64,000 bases of DNA from Arenicella sp. (GTDB taxonomy: Bacteria; Pseudomonadota; Gammaproteobacteria; Arenicellales; Arenicellaceae): NCBI GenBank assembly GCA_023301745.1, contig JALZVW010000006.1, positions 1 through 64,000 on the forward strand. Direction: 5' to 3'. A program made the position numbers and the translations under genes. The notes under the pieces are model-generated. The model ran no database searches and was not told the DNA's origin. It saw only the letters and a program-made list of their open reading frames with translations. Positions 17,743 through 25,135 of this stretch are shown here, piece after piece (position 1 is the stretch's first letter; the number at the start of each line of letters is the position of its first letter).

Positions 17743-20226
17743 ATGCTACTAAAGACAACAATCAGAGTGTTAACTAAGACAGTTCTATGTGTAATAGTTT
17801 GTGCTTGGCCGTATTATGTGAACGCTAACAGCTCGCTGCAGTTTGATTTACCTTTGATTGTTAATCAGGCTTTTACTGGCGATATTAGCGCGACTATTAC
17901 TGAAGAAGCACGGGCCGATGCGGTTAGTCGTACTGTAACTCTGCCATTTGCTAGACTTAAAACGCTGATAAGTGATCATGCGGTTGATGATCAAATGGAG
18001 CAGTGGTTTAGTTCCTATGCTGATGACTTTGATGGTGAAGTATCACTTTATGATTTACGAAATCTAGGTTTGGATATAAAGTTTGATCAAGGGCTTCTCG
18101 AGATTCACGTCAAAATTCAAAAACTAGGTGTTTCGTCGATCGCGTTGTTTGGTAGCCGAAAGCCAATACCTAAAAACAGTTATCAGCAATCTACATTTGC
18201 CAGTGGTTTGAATGTGTTCGTTCAGAATACATATTCTCATCGGGCTGCTGGGGTCACACCTGAAGGTTTTGGCGATTTGTCAGCAAATTTTTTCGGCTTT
18301 ACTACGATTGGTGGTTTTGAGGGCTGGTCTTTGTTTTATGAAGCCGATTATTTGCAAGGCGATGATAAACCGTTAGCTCGCCAGGACGTTGTTCTATTGC
18401 ATGACGACTTTAATCGAGGTCTGCGCTATTCAATCGGTGACGTGAGGCCGACCGTCTCAGAACTTCAGTCTTCTCCGGAGCTGTTCGGCGTTAGTGTTGA
18501 ACGTAATTACAACGAGATTAACCCGTTCCGAAATTTGAATCCAAGTGGCCGTAGCTCTTTTGAGTTGGAACGTGCTGCATTGGTGGCTTTTGAAGTAAAC
18601 GGAGTGATTGTCTCAGAGAGAAACCTAGAGCCCGGTAATTATTCTATATCAGATTTTCCCCTCACCTTCGGCGCAAATAACGTACGTGTGTATGTCGACG
18701 ACGGTACGTCTAGGCGCGAAGTTGCAAATTTTTCTACCTTTGTAGATTTGGATTTGTTAGAGCAAGGGCTTAGTAATTTTGGTGTAACGGCAGGTGTTCG
18801 CCGTGAAACGGGCACTGGGCGAAGCCGTCGTTATGGTGATGAGCCTGTGGTATTAGGCTTTTACGAGCGTGGCATTAGTCAAAATTTTACGGCTGGCGCT
18901 CAATTTGAGGCGGCTTCGGGCCATGCATTAATCGGTTCAAAAGCAGTTTATGGAAGCCGAGTTGGAGTGTTTGGTACTGAAGTAAATGTTTCTAAAAGAG
19001 AGGGGTTTAATACTAGCTTTAATTCGGTGTTACGTTACGAAGCTAGGCGTGAGACCAAATCTAACTGGTTTCTGCGTGGAGACTTTCAGTTGCGATATCA
19101 AGCTGAAGACTTTTTCGATGTAAACGATGTAGATCCCGACACATCAACCTCAGAACAAGTGGCTTTTAATGCCTCGCTTACGGCTAGCCGAGGTTCGATT
19201 AACTATAGCCTTGGGGCTAATATTAATGAAATTGATGATGCGATTACGCGAGCCTATTCTGCGTCACTTTTTAAGTCGTTCTCAAAATTCACGGCGTCGT
19301 TAAATTATAATTACGCGAAAAGTGACGGTGATGACTCGCGATCAAATTTCAGCGTTAATATCTCAATGCCTCTTGGTGGTTCTCTTAAAGGCTCAAGGTT
19401 GCGAAGTGTCTATCGTTCTCGTGATGAAGAAATTGAAACTGCATGGACTAACCCTTCTATAGAAGGGCTGGGGCCACCTTCGATCGAACGGCTTAGTGTG
19501 AGTCGTGACGTTAATTCTGAATCCTATGAAGCTGACTTCAATCATATTGGTGCTAGGTATCAGTTCGATGCTCAGCACGTGACAACAAACTCAAGACTTG
19601 AAAATGGTGTTAATACCTCACAAACTCGGTTAAATGCATCTACAGCGTTGGGCTTTGCCGATGGGCAATTTGCTCTTGGCAAACCATTTACAAGGGGATT
19701 TGTGGTCGTTAAGTCGCACAAAACGTTACGTGGGAAAAAGGTTTTTGTAAAAGACTCGAGTGGTCAAACTACACTAACCACCGCAAAACGGCTGAGTACG
19801 ACATTAGTACCGATTAACAATAGCTATAACGAGCAGGCCTTTAAATTTAATGTTGATGATCTGCCTCTAGGCTATGACCTTGGCGGTGGAGAGCTTCGAG
19901 TATTCCCCGGCAATTTAGCTGGCTATAAGTTCACGCTTGGCTCAGACGCTGCGAATACAGTTTTAGGCAAAGCGTTGTGGCCTGATAAATCTCCCTTAAA
20001 CCTTAAGTCCGGCAAGCTGCATTCTGATGATGGAGACGAGTTTACTGTTTTCACTAATCGCACAGGCCGCTTTGTAGCTGAAAAAGTCAAATTTGGAAAG
20101 TATCGTATGGTATTTACGAAAGGTAACGTTACTTACAGCGCAAATATCGAACTCAAAGAATCTAAGGAGCCTGGCCTTGTGCAAGTCGGCACTGTAGTAC
20201 TGGAGCGTCAATCTAATGAATCTTAA
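17743..20226 (+). CDS. Outer membrane usher protein
   Basis: Ushers are outer-membrane barrels that polymerise and secrete fimbrial subunits. The 827-residue product has a signal peptide (about 1-28) and an N-terminal periplasmic domain. The barrel/plug region contains SIGDVRPTVSELQSSPELFG and the plug-entry pattern LEPGNYSISDFPLTFGANNV (about residues 290-315). C-terminal periplasmic domains start near residue 690 (LPLGYDLGGGELRVFPG). The last 11 bases overlap the next gene, so the two are coupled. Size is in the usher range. No other usher is present in the window. Confidence 0.9.
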   Translation: MLLKTTIRVLTKTVLCVIVCAWPYYVNANSSLQFDLPLIVNQAFTGDISATITEEARADAVSRTVTLPFARLKTLISDHAVDDQMEQWFSSYADDFDGEVSLYDLRNLGLDIKFDQGLLEIHVKIQKLGVSSIALFGSRKPIPKNSYQQSTFASGLNVFVQNTYSHRAAGVTPEGFGDLSANFFGFTTIGGFEGWSLFYEADYLQGDDKPLARQDVVLLHDDFNRGLRYSIGDVRPTVSELQSSPELFGVSVERNYNEINPFRNLNPSGRSSFELERAALVAFEVNGVIVSERNLEPGNYSISDFPLTFGANNVRVYVDDGTSRREVANFSTFVDLDLLEQGLSNFGVTAGVRRETGTGRSRRYGDEPVVLGFYERGISQNFTAGAQFEAASGHALIGSKAVYGSRVGVFGTEVNVSKREGFNTSFNSVLRYEARRETKSNWFLRGDFQLRYQAEDFFDVNDVDPDTSTSEQVAFNASLTASRGSINYSLGANINEIDDAITRAYSASLFKSFSKFTASLNYNYAKSDGDDSRSNFSVNISMPLGGSLKGSRLRSVYRSRDEEIETAWTNPSIEGLGPPSIERLSVSRDVNSESYEADFNHIGARYQFDAQHVTTNSRLENGVNTSQTRLNASTALGFADGQFALGKPFTRGFVVVKSHKTLRGKKVFVKDSSGQTTLTTAKRLSTTLVPINNSYNEQAFKFNVDDLPLGYDLGGGELRVFPGNLAGYKFTLGSDAANTVLGKALWPDKSPLNLKSGKLHSDDGDEFTVFTNRTGRFVAEKVKFGKYRMVFTKGNVTYSANIELKESKEPGLVQVGTVVLERQSNES

Positions 20227-21148
20227 AAATATTATTAATTTACTTATTGCCAGTCTGCTGGTGCTGTCTTATAGCGCTGTCGTTGCTCAAGTGCCACCGA
20301 TTGATGTGCGACTTAAGCCACTCCCTACGATCAATTATCAACCTTTTTCAGGCCGGTCAGCGGAGCAGTTACTGCAAGTAGAATTTATTGTGATACCCGA
20401 GGTGACAGAGCAAGAGGCCGAGTCGACTCAAACACCAGAACCGAGGCGCGTCAGCTTAAGGATTCGACCTTCAGAGATCGGGCCATTTGTGGCTAGTGGC
20501 GAAAGTGGCCAATTACCTATTAGTGTGAGACCAGTCCAAAAGAATGGCAAGTTTGATTTTTTTGATAACGAATACCGGCATGATTTTACGGTGACCCCGT
20601 TTAGCAACAAAATCGAAACCGTGCGTTATCAGGTATATGTCAACTCGGGCGTATTTGCCGTAGCGGGTCGCTATACCCTGCCGTTGTATGTTGGAATCGT
20701 AGACGTCGTGACACAAGCGCCGCTGACTGATTTGACGGCTGTTAACGTCGAAGTTTTGGTTAAACCCAAATTGCAGGTAAATATCGCCGGCACTCGCACG
20801 GCTAAAGGGCCTGGCGGAAAGATCCCTAAAATTGATTTTGGTGAGCTCGAATCGGGTGAAACTCAGCGTGTATTCATTCAATTAAGAGGCAATGCGCCTG
20901 CAACTATTCGGGTAAGTTCGGAAAATGGAGGCATCATGAAAGGCAGTGAAACCGATACGTCAGTGAATTATTCCGTGGTCGTCGATAAAGTGCGATCTGA
21001 GTTGGATATGCCTTTGAATCTTAACCGACCTGTCTCGAAAAGCCTAAAAGGTGTGTCTTACCCGATGCAAGTAATTGTTGGGGATGTAAACGGCGCGTTC
21101 GCAGGTACCTATGAAGATATGATCACAGTGGAAGTTAGGCCTCAATGA
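20216..21148 (+). CDS. Final subunit of the fimbrial operon, cysteine-free, possible tip adhesin
   Basis: The gene overlaps the usher and closes the operon. The 310-residue product has a signal peptide (1-24, ending AVVA) and no cysteine at all, unlike the pilin. The N-terminal part (about 25-185) is beta-rich and includes RIRPSEIGPFVASGESGQLP. The C-terminal part (about 186-310) has LQVNIAGTRTA and DFGELESGETQRVFIQLRGN, which resembles a pilin-type domain and ends in alternating hydrophobic residues. Two-domain proteins at this position are often tip adhesins, so this role is inferred. I do not recognise the receptor domain. Confidence 0.65.
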   Translation: MNLKNIINLLIASLLVLSYSAVVAQVPPIDVRLKPLPTINYQPFSGRSAEQLLQVEFIVIPEVTEQEAESTQTPEPRRVSLRIRPSEIGPFVASGESGQLPISVRPVQKNGKFDFFDNEYRHDFTVTPFSNKIETVRYQVYVNSGVFAVAGRYTLPLYVGIVDVVTQAPLTDLTAVNVEVLVKPKLQVNIAGTRTAKGPGGKIPKIDFGELESGETQRVFIQLRGNAPATIRVSSENGGIMKGSETDTSVNYSVVVDKVRSELDMPLNLNRPVSKSLKGVSYPMQVIVGDVNGAFAGTYEDMITVEVRPQ

Positions 21149-21255
21149 AGAATGGCAAAGGTAATGTGTGCAAAAAAGAAATTCACGCCCAACAAAAAAT
21201 CGTCGCGATATCAATGAATGTTAATGGTAAAGGTAAATCGCATAAGCCAAGCTAA
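21145..21255 (+). CDS. Possible 36-residue basic peptide coupled to the fimbrial operon
   Basis: This is too short for the ORF track. The ATG overlaps the stop codon of the preceding gene (ATGA), which often marks translational coupling. The 36 residues are rich in lysine and polar (MKNGKGNVCKKEIHAQQ) with one cysteine and no signal peptide. It ends just before the long hairpin. It may be chance; conservation in relatives would decide. Confidence 0.22.
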   Translation: MKNGKGNVCKKEIHAQQKIVAISMNVNGKGKSHKPS

Positions 21256-21256
21256 G

Positions 21257-21313
21257 TTTTCAAACCAGCTGCTGTTTTATAATTCATATATAAAACACCG
21301 GCTGGTTTGAAAA
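21257..21313. terminator. Long near-perfect hairpin between convergent fimbrial operon and luxR-type gene
   Basis: Outer arms TTTTCAAACCAGC and GCTGGTTTGAAAA are perfect 13 bp complements. Inside them TGTTTTATA pairs with TATAAAACA around a 7-base loop, with only one mismatch and one G-T pair between the two stems. The 57 bases form one almost continuous hairpin. No clear T-run follows on either strand. Its place between convergent genes suggests a two-way transcription barrier; a small inverted-repeat element is the other option. Confidence 0.45.
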
Positions 21314-21359
21314 ATAAGTGACCTTTTTTATAAGGTAATGGATCGAACCGCTTATAACT

Positions 21360-21995
21360 TTAGATGAGTAATTTTATTATTGCAGTCAGTGCTTCGTTAT
21401 AGCCACTCACTTGCATCTTTGCGTATAAGGTTCGTAAGTGTGAGCGAACAGTGTTCAATGAAATTCCCGCTTCGTAGGCAATCTCTTTAGGCTTTAAACC
21501 GTCGACCATTAGTTTAACGATTTTGATTTCACTCACTGAAAGTGAAAAAGCGTTCGCTAAGCTTTGTAGTTTAGACTCAGAACAGTTCAGATCACCTTGA
21601 ATAAATAATAAGATATTATCGCTTTCAGGAGATTCCATTGACATCGTGTATGCGCGAAATTCCATATCAACATTTCTTAGGATAAACCGTTTACACGGCA
21701 TGTCTAGAAGGCTTGCTGTCTCTCTTTCCGCAAATAGGCTTTCGACCATGGCGGCAATTTGTTTATTATGCTCGCGGTTGTTGAAGTGCATCTTCCCCAG
21801 TCTTAACCCTACCCAGTGTTTGTCTATAGCCGTTGTTCCTTGTGAGTTAGTTTCGATTAAATTCATCTCTCTATCTAACAAGAATATTGGTTGGGGGAAA
21901 TACTTCAGTGACGCCAATTTTATGCTTGGCGCAAGTGTGTAGCTGTTCAACCCGTGTCGCTGATCATTTAGTGCCAACGTTAGTTCTGTACCCAT
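21360..21995 (-). CDS. LuxR-type transcription regulator with N-terminal PAS-like domain
   Basis: The 211-residue product has a LuxR DNA-binding domain at about 147-211 (SVSEIKIVKLMVDGLKPKEIA, then AGISLNTVRSHLRTLYAKMQV). The N-terminal half contains IFLLDREMNLIETNSQG, the pattern of a PAS sensor fold. There is no receiver aspartate domain, so it is not a classical response regulator. GGAGAA lies before the ATG. It is convergent with the fimbrial operon and stands alone, so it is a candidate regulator of that operon. The ligand is unknown. Confidence 0.82.
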   Translation of the reverse strand: MGTELTLALNDQRHGLNSYTLAPSIKLASLKYFPQPIFLLDREMNLIETNSQGTTAIDKHWVGLRLGKMHFNNREHNKQIAAMVESLFAERETASLLDMPCKRFILRNVDMEFRAYTMSMESPESDNILLFIQGDLNCSESKLQSLANAFSLSVSEIKIVKLMVDGLKPKEIAYEAGISLNTVRSHLRTLYAKMQVSGYNEALTAIIKLLI

Positions 21996-22141
21996 TTTAA
22001 TTCTCCGTAAATTTGTGTGTCCCTACTACAGAAATAGAAAATTTTCGTCCAACTCAATCGTTTTCTTCTGCAACCCTAGTTATAGAATAGGCAATATATT
22101 ACTCCTTGCTTACTCCGTCGTTAAGACTAGAGTGCGCTAAC

Positions 22142-22180
22142 CTATTCAAATCTCTCGATGCGTATTCAAACGTATTCACC
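22142..22180. repeat. Three TATTCA repeats spaced 20 and 10 bases
   Basis: CTATTCAAA (22142), GTATTCAAA (22162) and GTATTCACC (22172) lie on the same strand with starts exactly 20 and 10 bases apart. They therefore face the same side of the helix. They are about 150-185 bases upstream of the LuxR-type gene. This is a possible operator for that regulator or another one. Confidence 0.4.
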
Positions 22181-22468
22181 AATTTAAGTAAATAGTCCAT
22201 ATGGATTACGACTGAGTCAATACATTAGTTAATGGTCTTATTGACTAATTACTGGGCTTGAGTGTTTATCAAAGTACACCAGAACTGTCTGGGCCGATAC
22301 TGCTATAGTGAGTTTCAAGACGCCTTGTAAAACACCAAAATGGGCTTTCAGAGCTATCAGCGTATGAAATTCTAGGAAGTTCATTGCTTAGTGACGAGTC
22401 TCTAAACTGAACGTTTTGTCTCGATGATCGTTTTCGTTTCACACAATGTTAGAAAACCGAAGCCTGAT

Positions 22469-22498
22469 TGAACCTTTTCCAATGCGTTCAACACTAAG
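22469..22498 (+). promoter_or_regulatory. ECF-type promoter candidate of the sigma factor operon
   Basis: TGAACCT (22469-22475) followed after 16 bases by CACTAA resembles the sigma-E promoter form GGAACTT-N16-TCTAA. It lies about 85 bases before the sigma gene ATG. Most ECF factors activate their own operon, so an ECF box is expected here. The match is partial. Confidence 0.35.
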
Positions 22499-22582
22499 CT
22501 AGTAAATCAAGACTGCAGGCATTGATAACACTGTGTGAATTTTGGCATTTAAGCTTTAAATAATGTGAATTTTAATTTTAAT

Positions 22583-23152
22583 ATGAATACAGAGATAGCT
22601 GATCCCATAGAGGTAACCGTCGTAGAGGATCGAGAGTTGCTGACGCTAATCGCCCAAAAGCGAGATAAAGAAGCGTTAAAGGAGCTATATGACCGCTACC
22701 GGCATCCATTGGGCGGCTTTTTACGCCGCAAACTGTATCAGGACAAGTTGGTAGATGAAGTCTACAACGATGTGATGATGACCTTGTGGCAAAAGGCCGA
22801 CACATTTAGAGGGGATTCGAAAGTCTCCACTTGGATATTTGGTATCGCCTATAGAACATGTTTATCGCATTCACGCAAAGAAACCAAACACACATCGGGT
22901 TCGGTTGATTATGAATTAGAAGAAGTGGGTGGTGACGAAGAGTCTGGCGCGGTCGAAAGCCTGAGAGCGGCGATAACTGAGTTGTCTGCTGACCATCGAA
23001 CCGTTATCGAAATGGCGTACTTCTATGGGCATAGCATTGCTGAGATTTCACAGATGATTGATTGCCCACTAAATACCGTTAAAACTAGGCTGTTTCATGC
23101 GAGGCAGAAATTGAAAAATATAATGCAAACCGAACAAGAATCGATAAACTAA
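22583..23152 (+). CDS. ECF (group 4) RNA polymerase sigma factor
   Basis: The product directs RNA polymerase to a small set of extracytoplasmic-stress promoters. I take the ATG at 22583 (MNTEIADPIEV, 189 residues); the ORF track uses a GTG six codons upstream. Region 2 is at about 28-95 (VDEVYNDVMMTLWQKADTF, then GDSKVSTWIFGIAYRTCLSH). Region 4 is at about 128-180 (LSADHRTVIEMAYFYGHSIA, then CPLNTVKTRLFHARQKL). There is no extra C-terminal domain. The anti-sigma gene begins 18 bases downstream and a subtilase follows, so the three form one operon. Confidence 0.93.
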   Translation: MNTEIADPIEVTVVEDRELLTLIAQKRDKEALKELYDRYRHPLGGFLRRKLYQDKLVDEVYNDVMMTLWQKADTFRGDSKVSTWIFGIAYRTCLSHSRKETKHTSGSVDYELEEVGGDEESGAVESLRAAITELSADHRTVIEMAYFYGHSIAEISQMIDCPLNTVKTRLFHARQKLKNIMQTEQESIN

Positions 23153-23170
23153 ACTATTTTGAATATTGAT

Positions 23171-23860
23171 ATGAAAGACTCAACACGTAAAACATCGATC
23201 ATTAGAGATACGGCTATATTTGATTATGTTGCAGGCCATCAATCTGACGGAGCGCGGCAGAGCTTTGAACGTTCGGCAGATCAAGACGAGTGCTTAATGC
23301 AGGATATCATGGCTGAAAAAGAACTCCGTAACAGCATGAATAAACTTGTCGATAGCGATGCTTGCGAGCCGGTATCAATGGATAATTTTGACGCCTTGTT
23401 AACGAAAATCGAAGCGGATGAAAGTGAGCTAATGGTCGAAAGTGTTGGCAAGCAATCTGGCTTTGACAACGTGATTATTGCTCGACCGTGGCGTTGGCAA
23501 CGTCAGTTTAACATTGCCGCAAGCTTTGGCTTTGTCGCCATGATTGGATTGATTGGTTTTGAGCTTACAACAGAACCAAAATTCGTTACTTTATCAAATG
23601 AGACGACATCTGAAAAAATTGATTTTATGGGCCTCGTTGAACAACAGCGCTTGATTAAATTAGAGTTTTCGAAAGGCGTTACGCCCGCTGAGATAGGCGT
23701 TCTATTAGAACGCTATCAATTGAGAGCCATACAACCAGGCCCTTTTAGACAAGTTGTTTTAGTCAGTGCCGCGAATAGTGTTAGCGCTGAGTATCTAGTT
23801 CGGTGGGCGGCAGATAATCGCATCGCAACCGCTGAACTAGTATCATTTGGTAGTGAGTAG
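23171..23860 (+). CDS. Membrane-bound anti-sigma factor
   Basis: The likely role is to hold the upstream ECF factor at the membrane until a periplasmic signal arrives. The ATG at 23171 gives 229 residues. A cytoplasmic N-terminal part (1-110) contains FDYVAGHQSDGARQSFERS, the pattern of anti-sigma domains; no zinc-binding HxxxCxxC is present. One membrane helix lies at about 114-132 (AASFGFVAMIGLIGFEL). The periplasmic tail (about 160-226) reads LIKLEFSKGVTPAEIGVLLE, then GPFRQVVLVSA. To my eye that resembles the small alpha/beta fold of subtilase prodomains (inference). Position after a sigma gene supports the call. Confidence 0.8.
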   Translation: MKDSTRKTSIIRDTAIFDYVAGHQSDGARQSFERSADQDECLMQDIMAEKELRNSMNKLVDSDACEPVSMDNFDALLTKIEADESELMVESVGKQSGFDNVIIARPWRWQRQFNIAASFGFVAMIGLIGFELTTEPKFVTLSNETTSEKIDFMGLVEQQRLIKLEFSKGVTPAEIGVLLERYQLRAIQPGPFRQVVLVSAANSVSAEYLVRWAADNRIATAELVSFGSE

Positions 23861-23875
23861 CCAAGAGTGAATCTG

Positions 23876-25114
23876 ATGAATAAATTACTGTTAGTGGTTT
23901 TAATTTGCGCGATATTGGGTGTAGACCACGCCCGTTCTCAGAGTGAGTTTGCTGACGTTATTGAAGTCAAGGAGTGGGTTGTTGTCTTGGACGACCCAAG
24001 GCCTAAGCGATTGCAGGGTTGGCAGCGCACAGGCTATCGTGGTGGAAGCAATTATCGTAGTGCGATAGAGCTTAAACGGTTTGGTGGTAGGCTGGCTAAA
24101 GATTACAAGCTAACGCTTAAAGATCAATGGCTGATCGAAAGCTTGGGTGTCTATTGTTTGATCGTGACGTTTAACGACGATACTAAAAAAACAATTTCTG
24201 CGTTAGAGAAGTTGAAAAACGTGCAATGGGTGCAGCCTTCTAATGATTTTGATTTGCTGTCTTCGACCACAGACAAGGTATCAAAAAGAGAGGCCGAGTC
24301 GTTCCAGCCGGCGATTACTACCTCAATGACTGGCGATGGCGTAACCATTGCCATTATTGATTCGGCCGTTGATCGTTCACATCCTGATTTGGCCGCGGCG
24401 GTAGCGTTGAGTACAGATTTTGTTATCGCTTCAAAAGAAAAGCCAAAATCTAGGTCTGTTGGTGGTGAAGCGCATGGCACCGCCATCGCCGGGGTTATTG
24501 TTGCTCAGCCTGATAGCAAGCTGGGTATCGTCGGGATTGCACCCAAAGCCACATTGTTAGCCTACCGAGGGTGTTGGGAGAATGAACAGGGGCAGACTAA
24601 GTGTAATACACTCTCTTTAGCGCGCTCTTTGGACGCGGTTAGCCGAAGTGGCGCTGATATACTGAATTTGAGCCTTTCTGGCCCGAAGGACTTTTTACTC
24701 GATCAATTAGTTAATCGGGTGATCACCAATGGCACCTTGGTGGTGGCTGCGTTTGATCCACAGCGAGCGGGCTTATCGCGGTTTCCGTCTGAAAAAGAGG
24801 GCGTATTGATTGTGCGTGCAGAAACAATGGACAGTCAATTTGATAGTGTTTTTACCGCACCCGGTGCTTTAGTGGTCGCGTCCCCAGGCAATCGTTATGA
24901 TTTCAAGCAAGGGCACTCTATTGCAACGGCCTATACCAGTGGCGTGATTGCTTTGGTTAAGCAATCTCAGGCCTCAGAGCTCGGAAGTAATACTCATTGG
25001 CGTGAATTTTCCGAAGTCAGCAGAGCCACTGACTTGATGCTTCAGCTAAGCAATCAGTCACCTGAAGCCGGTAGAGCGTTGCTAACTAACCAGTACCTAG
25101 TTTTGTCTGATTGA
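23876..25114 (+). CDS. Subtilisin-like (S8) serine peptidase, exported
   Basis: The ATG at 23876 gives 412 residues with a signal peptide (about 1-22). A prodomain-like region (about 30-120, GVYCLIVTFNDDTKKTISAL) precedes the S8 domain. The triad is recognisable: Asp near 162 (IIDSAVDRSHPD), His near 200 (EAHGTAIAGV), Ser near 348 (GHSIATAYTSGV, not the usual GTSMATP). The expected oxyanion-hole Asn is Asp (VVAAFDP where AAGN is usual, about 294). Two cysteines (RGCWENEQGQTKC) could form a disulfide. It is the third gene of the sigma/anti-sigma operon, so a role in signal sensing or as a regulon product is likely. Activity is not certain. Confidence 0.85.
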   Translation: MNKLLLVVLICAILGVDHARSQSEFADVIEVKEWVVVLDDPRPKRLQGWQRTGYRGGSNYRSAIELKRFGGRLAKDYKLTLKDQWLIESLGVYCLIVTFNDDTKKTISALEKLKNVQWVQPSNDFDLLSSTTDKVSKREAESFQPAITTSMTGDGVTIAIIDSAVDRSHPDLAAAVALSTDFVIASKEKPKSRSVGGEAHGTAIAGVIVAQPDSKLGIVGIAPKATLLAYRGCWENEQGQTKCNTLSLARSLDAVSRSGADILNLSLSGPKDFLLDQLVNRVITNGTLVVAAFDPQRAGLSRFPSEKEGVLIVRAETMDSQFDSVFTAPGALVVASPGNRYDFKQGHSIATAYTSGVIALVKQSQASELGSNTHWREFSEVSRATDLMLQLSNQSPEAGRALLTNQYLVLSD

Positions 25115-25135
25115 TTGTTAACCATGACGGTGGAG

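Larger units (their letters stand above)
21996..22582. other. Intergenic control region between luxR-type and ECF sigma genes
   Basis: This stretch of nearly 590 bases contains no recognised gene. It must hold the promoters of two divergent genes. Visible features are the phased TATTCA repeats (22142-22180) and a GAACCT-type promoter candidate (22469-22498). No terminator or RNA gene was seen. Confidence 0.5.
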
